Shown in pieces: positions 5,856 through 8,810 of a stretch of 8,810 nt of DNA. The stretch is from Desulfobacteraceae bacterium (GTDB taxonomy: Bacteria > Desulfobacterota > DSM-4660 > Desulfatiglandales > HGW-15), in assembly GCA_003819975.1 (NCBI GenBank), contig RPPU01000151.1, forward strand, positions 1 to 8,810, written 5' to 3'. The stretch's first letter is position 1, and each line of letters opens with the position of its first letter. Below the pieces are notes generated by a model. That model was not told where the DNA came from, ran no database searches, and saw only the letters and a list, made by a program, of their open reading frames with translations. Position numbers and translations under genes: made by a program.

Positions 5856-5899
5856 GAACACTGAAGATTGAGTGACCTATTAAGCAATCAGGAGTCATA

Positions 5900-5956
5900 A
5901 TGAAGAAACAAGTTGTGAGAATTGAAAACATATCCTCAAATTATTCCGAATTCTGA
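5900..5956 (+). other. Possible 18-codon small ORF with a strong ribosome site
   Basis: AGGAG (5890-5894) lies 5 bases before an ATG that opens an 18-codon frame (MKKQVVRIENISSNYSEF) ending with TGA at 5956. It lies 89 bases upstream of the acyl-CoA synthetase on the same strand, so it could be a leader peptide or the stub of a lost gene. It has no recognisable homology. The rest of the interval to 6045 is AT-rich, with a TATAAA at about 5994 but no matching -35. Confidence 0.25.
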
Positions 5957-6045
5957 TTTCTGGGTTTTGCCAACTTATTCAATAAATAGTTCTATAAATT
6001 TTCTTCTTTAAGCATTCGTGTTGAAAAAATCAGGAGCGCTAAACA

Positions 6046-8133
6046 ATGGAAGACTACAAGCAATACCATCCTTTCTTTTATGCGAAAAGCATCGCGGTGA
6101 TCGGCGTTTCGCCCGAGCCCGCCAATATGGGCCGCAGCATTGTTTTCAATTGCCTTATGTTCGGCTATCCCGGTGAAGTGCTTTCCGTCGGCTTGCGCCC
6201 GGGAGTCGTGCACGGCCAACGCATCTACCGGTCTTTGGACGAAATTCCGCGGGAGATTGAATTGGCCGTGATCTTGACGCCGGCCAAAACCATTCCGACC
6301 GTGCTGGAACAATGCGGCCGTAAGGGCATCAAATATGCGATCATCGAATCGGCCGGTTTTTCGGAATTAAGCGCCGAAGCCAAGCCGCTGGAACAAGCCT
6401 GCAATGATATCGCCCAAAAATACGGCATCCGTTTCATCGGCCCTAATTGTATCGGCGTGACCAACATAGAAAATGGTCTGGCCGTGCCTTTCTTACCCTT
6501 GCGCCAAGACCTCAAGCTGGGACCGGTATCGATTCTTTCCCAGAGCGGCGGAGTCGGCCTGAGTTTTTTATGGTTCCTGGCCGACGAGAATATGGGCGTC
6601 AACAAGTTCATCTCCATCGGCAACAAGTTGAATGTGGATGAAAACGACTTGCTGGAATATTTGATTCACGATAAAGGCACCCGCATTATTCTGGTTTATC
6701 TGGAAGGCTTTACCAACGGCCGGCGCTTTGTGGAGATCGCCTCTCAATCGACCAAACCAATCCTGGTTTACAAATCAAACCGCTTTTTGACCAGCGCCAA
6801 CATCGCCCACTCGCACACCACCGCGCTTTTTACCGACGACAAGCTTGTCGATCACGTTCTGAACCAGGCCGGCTGTATTCGTTTGAACACCATGGATGAT
6901 GCCCTGGATTATATCAAGTCCCAGGTCATGCCGCCTTTAAAAGGCAATCGGCTCGGGATTATCTCCCGCTCCGGCGGACATGCGGTCATTGCCGCCGATG
7001 CTTGCGCCTATTACGGCTTTCAACTCGCCAATCTGCCCCATGACTTTTTTAAAAAATTCAAAGGACATTTCCGGGCCAACGTGACCCGCCTGCAAAACCC
7101 GTTGGATCTCGGCGACCTCTTCGAGCTCGACTTTTATGAATACATTGTCGAAGAAATGCTCAAACGCGATGACATTGACGGCGTCATATTGGGTCATGGT
7201 TATCGCCGCGGTTATGAACACGAAGCCTCGCGCCTGCTGCTTCAAAAAGTGGAGCACCTGGTCGAAAAATATAAAAAACCGGTCGCGCCCGTGATTCTGA
7301 CCGAAGCAGCGGAGATCGATTATCTCAAAAAGAACCTGAAAATCCCGATTTTTTCAGCTCCGGAAAACGCCATGCGCGCTTTTAATCTTTCGTATGTTTG
7401 GGCTTCCCGCAAACCTCATACAGTAAAAGCACCGTCTATTCCGGGTCTGAAACGTAAAATAGCCCAAGCCCTGCTCGCATCCGTGCAGGGCCGCAATGAC
7501 CTTACTTTAAAAGAATCCGTGGATCTCTTTGAAGCCTACGGCTTTCCGTTCCCGCCCGGCCGCTTTGCGAACCGAGCCGAGGAGGCCGTGCAAACCTGGA
7601 AGGAATTCGGGAAGCCCGTGGCCCTCAAACTGAACCGACCCCACATCTCCCATAAAACCGATGCCGGCGCCGTGCGGTTGAACTTGGATTCTGCCGAACA
7701 AATCGAGAACTGCTTCCAAGACTTTGAAAAAGCATTCGGCCATGATCTCGAAGTCCTGGTGCAAACCATGGCGCCCAAAGGCCGCGAAGTAATCCTGGGC
7801 GCTAAACGCGACCCGATCTTCGGACCAATCATCTTATTCGGCCTGGGCGGCATTTTTGTCGAAGCTTTGGAAGATGTGATTTGGCGCGTGGCTCCGCTCG
7901 ATAAAACAATCGCCCAACAAATGCTGAACGGCATCAAGGGTCGTAAAGTTTTGGACGGACTGCGCGGCGAAAAACCGTATGATAAAGAAGCTCTGGAAGA
8001 TTTATTGATCCGGCTTTCCCAACTCATGCTCGATTGTCCTCAAATTCAGGAAATCGACCTCAACCCGGTCATGGTTTATGACAAAGGCCAAGGCGCACAA
8101 GCTTTGGATGCCAGGGTGATACTGGGAGCATAA
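6046..8133 (+). CDS. NDP-forming acyl-CoA synthetase (ADP-forming acetate-CoA ligase family), fused alpha-beta
   Basis: Interconverts acyl-CoA, ADP and phosphate with the free acid, ATP and CoA, in the cytoplasm. At 695 residues it has the full alpha-beta length. Residues about 10-140 are the CoA-binding Rossmann domain (SIAVIGVS, GPNCIGV). Residues about 155-290 are a succinyl-CoA-ligase-like domain with SQSGG (165-169), IGNKLNVDENDLLEYL, YLEG and AHSHT, whose H257 matches the phosphorylated histidine of the family. A second ligase-like domain (about 300-455) contains SRSGGHAV. The ATP-grasp_5 domain (about 484-695) has VALKLNRPHISHKTDAGAV, GREVILGAKRDPIFGP, FGLGGIFVEAL and EIDLNPV. H536 in HKTDAG may be the second phospho-acceptor (inference). 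In Pat acetyltransferases the equivalent of H257 is lost; here it is kept. AGGAG (6032-6036) lies 9 bases before the ATG. A GNAT gene follows 170 bases downstream. The acyl substrate is not known. Confidence 0.93.
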   Translation: MEDYKQYHPFFYAKSIAVIGVSPEPANMGRSIVFNCLMFGYPGEVLSVGLRPGVVHGQRIYRSLDEIPREIELAVILTPAKTIPTVLEQCGRKGIKYAIIESAGFSELSAEAKPLEQACNDIAQKYGIRFIGPNCIGVTNIENGLAVPFLPLRQDLKLGPVSILSQSGGVGLSFLWFLADENMGVNKFISIGNKLNVDENDLLEYLIHDKGTRIILVYLEGFTNGRRFVEIASQSTKPILVYKSNRFLTSANIAHSHTTALFTDDKLVDHVLNQAGCIRLNTMDDALDYIKSQVMPPLKGNRLGIISRSGGHAVIAADACAYYGFQLANLPHDFFKKFKGHFRANVTRLQNPLDLGDLFELDFYEYIVEEMLKRDDIDGVILGHGYRRGYEHEASRLLLQKVEHLVEKYKKPVAPVILTEAAEIDYLKKNLKIPIFSAPENAMRAFNLSYVWASRKPHTVKAPSIPGLKRKIAQALLASVQGRNDLTLKESVDLFEAYGFPFPPGRFANRAEEAVQTWKEFGKPVALKLNRPHISHKTDAGAVRLNLDSAEQIENCFQDFEKAFGHDLEVLVQTMAPKGREVILGAKRDPIFGPIILFGLGGIFVEALEDVIWRVAPLDKTIAQQMLNGIKGRKVLDGLRGEKPYDKEALEDLLIRLSQLMLDCPQIQEIDLNPVMVYDKGQGAQALDARVILGA

Positions 8134-8142
8134 GAATATTCT

Positions 8143-8169
8143 TTGACAGGATTAACAGGATGAACAGGA
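8143..8169. repeat. Three tandem nonamers, consensus TTRACAGGA
   Basis: Three contiguous 9-base units: TTGACAGGA, TTAACAGGA and TGAACAGGA, then TTTT. It begins 9 bases after the synthetase stop. Strings of the form ACAGGATTAACAGGAT are a familiar intergenic element in many environmental bacteria (recollection, not searched). It lies outside any gene and has no CRISPR architecture. Confidence 0.8.
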
Positions 8170-8202
8170 TTTTACTTGATTGTTTTATTCGGTATTATTC
8201 CG

Positions 8203-8231
8203 TTGTGGATTTGCCGAAAATACATTAAAAT
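8203..8231 (+). promoter_or_regulatory. Candidate promoter for the GNAT gene
   Basis: TTGTGG (8203-8208), a 17-base spacer and TAAAAT (8226-8231). The -10 is good (five of six) and the -35 poor (three of six). It would allow the acetyltransferase to be expressed separately from the synthetase. Confidence 0.35.
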
Positions 8232-8247
8232 GATCTCGAATAAAACA

Positions 8248-8278
8248 TGAAACATCCATTTGGTTTCAACATTTTTTT
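8248..8278 (+). terminator. Weak hairpin plus T run upstream of the GNAT gene
   Basis: TGAAAC (8248-8253) pairs with GTTTCA (8263-8268) across a 9-base loop, and seven T follow at 8272-8278. The stem is short and AT-rich. It may be a weak terminator of the synthetase transcript or, if the promoter at 8203-8231 is used, a leader attenuator. Confidence 0.3.
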
Positions 8279-8303
8279 GTAATCATTGCATAAGGAGATT
8301 TCT

Positions 8304-8810
8304 TTGACGCTTGAAATCCGCTTTTTAAAAAACAAAAACTTCACAGAAATTCATGCAACTGCGCTGGAAGCTTTTTCCGATTACGCGCTTAACATGAGCC
8401 ATCTGACCGAAAAAGTCTTATACAACCGGGCCATCAAAAACGGCATCTCTTTCGATTGCTCGGCTGCCGCTTTTAATAACGATAAAATGGTCGGCTACAC
8501 GTTGGTAGGCATCGGTCCTTGGAAAAATACCGTTTCCGCCTTTGATATCGGCACCGGTATTATCAAGCCTTTTCGGGGCCAAGGCATTGCCAATCAGATG
8601 TTTGATGCTATTTTAAAAAAAATTGAATCCAAGGGGATCCATAAATTCGTTTTGGAAGTGTTGCAAAATAATACGCCGGCCATTAAAGCTTATGAAAAAA
8701 TAGGCTTTCACATCGGGCGGGAGCTGGATTGTTTTCAACTTGAGTTCAACAAAAAGAAAGCTTTGGATAAAAAGGTCAAAGACCTGCGGATCCATTCGAT
8801 TAAAAAAGAT
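8304..8810 (+). CDS. GNAT-family N-acetyltransferase, 3' end outside window
   Basis: Transfers an acyl group from acyl-CoA to an amine. The 169 visible residues run from a TTG at 8304 to the window edge without a stop. AAGGAG (8292-8297) lies 6 bases before the TTG, a near-ideal ribosome site that decides the start. AFSDY (23-27) is typical of one GNAT subgroup. Motif A is DIGTGIIKPFRGQGIANQMF (81-100), with the RGQGIA acetyl-CoA pyrophosphate loop. Motif B is LEVLQNNTPAIKAYEKIGF (117-135), with Y130 placed as the usual general acid. The last 20 visible residues are Lys-rich. The acceptor, small molecule or protein lysine, cannot be told. Its place behind an NDP-forming acyl-CoA synthetase recalls the two halves of Pat. 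Confidence 0.92.
   Translation, partial: MTLEIRFLKNKNFTEIHATALEAFSDYALNMSHLTEKVLYNRAIKNGISFDCSAAAFNNDKMVGYTLVGIGPWKNTVSAFDIGTGIIKPFRGQGIANQMFDAILKKIESKGIHKFVLEVLQNNTPAIKAYEKIGFHIGRELDCFQLEFNKKKALDKKVKDLRIHSIKKD

Noticed and set aside
6225..6626. Long minus-strand frames inside the acyl-CoA synthetase gene, also 7507-7764 and 7536-8027
   Set aside because: Antisense shadows of a full-length conserved enzyme; no start signals or domains.
8132..8143. Palindrome AAGAATATTCTT over the synthetase stop codon
   Set aside because: Short, AT-rich and without a loop; likely chance.

Overview
The window looks like chromosomal DNA of a bacterium with moderate GC content. The mix of genes points most towards a Desulfobacterota-like (formerly deltaproteobacterial) anaerobe: an HcnA/HcnB-type iron-sulfur flavoprotein, a stand-alone HAMP membrane protein, a divergent KptA/Tpt1 homologue, an NDP-forming acyl-CoA synthetase, and intergenic arrays of GGTTCAC-like heptamers and ACAGGAT-type nonamers. 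This assignment is inference from gene content, not from a marker gene. There is no rRNA, CRISPR array, insertion sequence or phage gene.

Left block (1-2182, minus strand). A FadR-type GntR regulator (1410-2129) lies upstream of a [2Fe-2S]/FAD oxidoreductase that runs off the left edge. The oxidoreductase reading frame is broken by one missing base in an A run (plus-strand T run 588-591); both halves read cleanly as one protein once it is restored. The regulator has a perfect 17-bp palindrome of FadR-family type in its own promoter, so it probably represses itself. The 265-bp gap between the two genes holds two diverged copies of a T-rich/A-rich hairpin element.

Centre (2218-4799). A near-consensus sigma70 promoter drives a small two-helix HAMP protein (2361-2930). 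It converges on a membrane-anchored alpha/beta hydrolase (2948-3793, minus). Then comes a sugar-1-phosphate nucleotidyltransferase (3900-4799, plus).

RNA block (4840-5797). A complete tRNA-Thr(CGT) on the minus strand and a KptA/Tpt1-fold gene on the plus strand are head to head, and their predicted promoters interleave. The KptA-like protein keeps the fold signatures but has lost the Arg-His pair and the HGT motif that the phosphotransferase needs, and it carries a long basic tail. This is the most unusual gene here.

Right block (5807-8810, plus strand). After a seven-unit heptamer array and a very short ORF comes a full-length NDP-forming acyl-CoA synthetase (6046-8133) with its catalytic histidine. 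A nonamer array follows, then a GNAT acetyltransferase (8304 to the right edge). In Pat-type protein acetyltransferases these two modules are fused; here they are separate neighbours and the synthetase module looks active.
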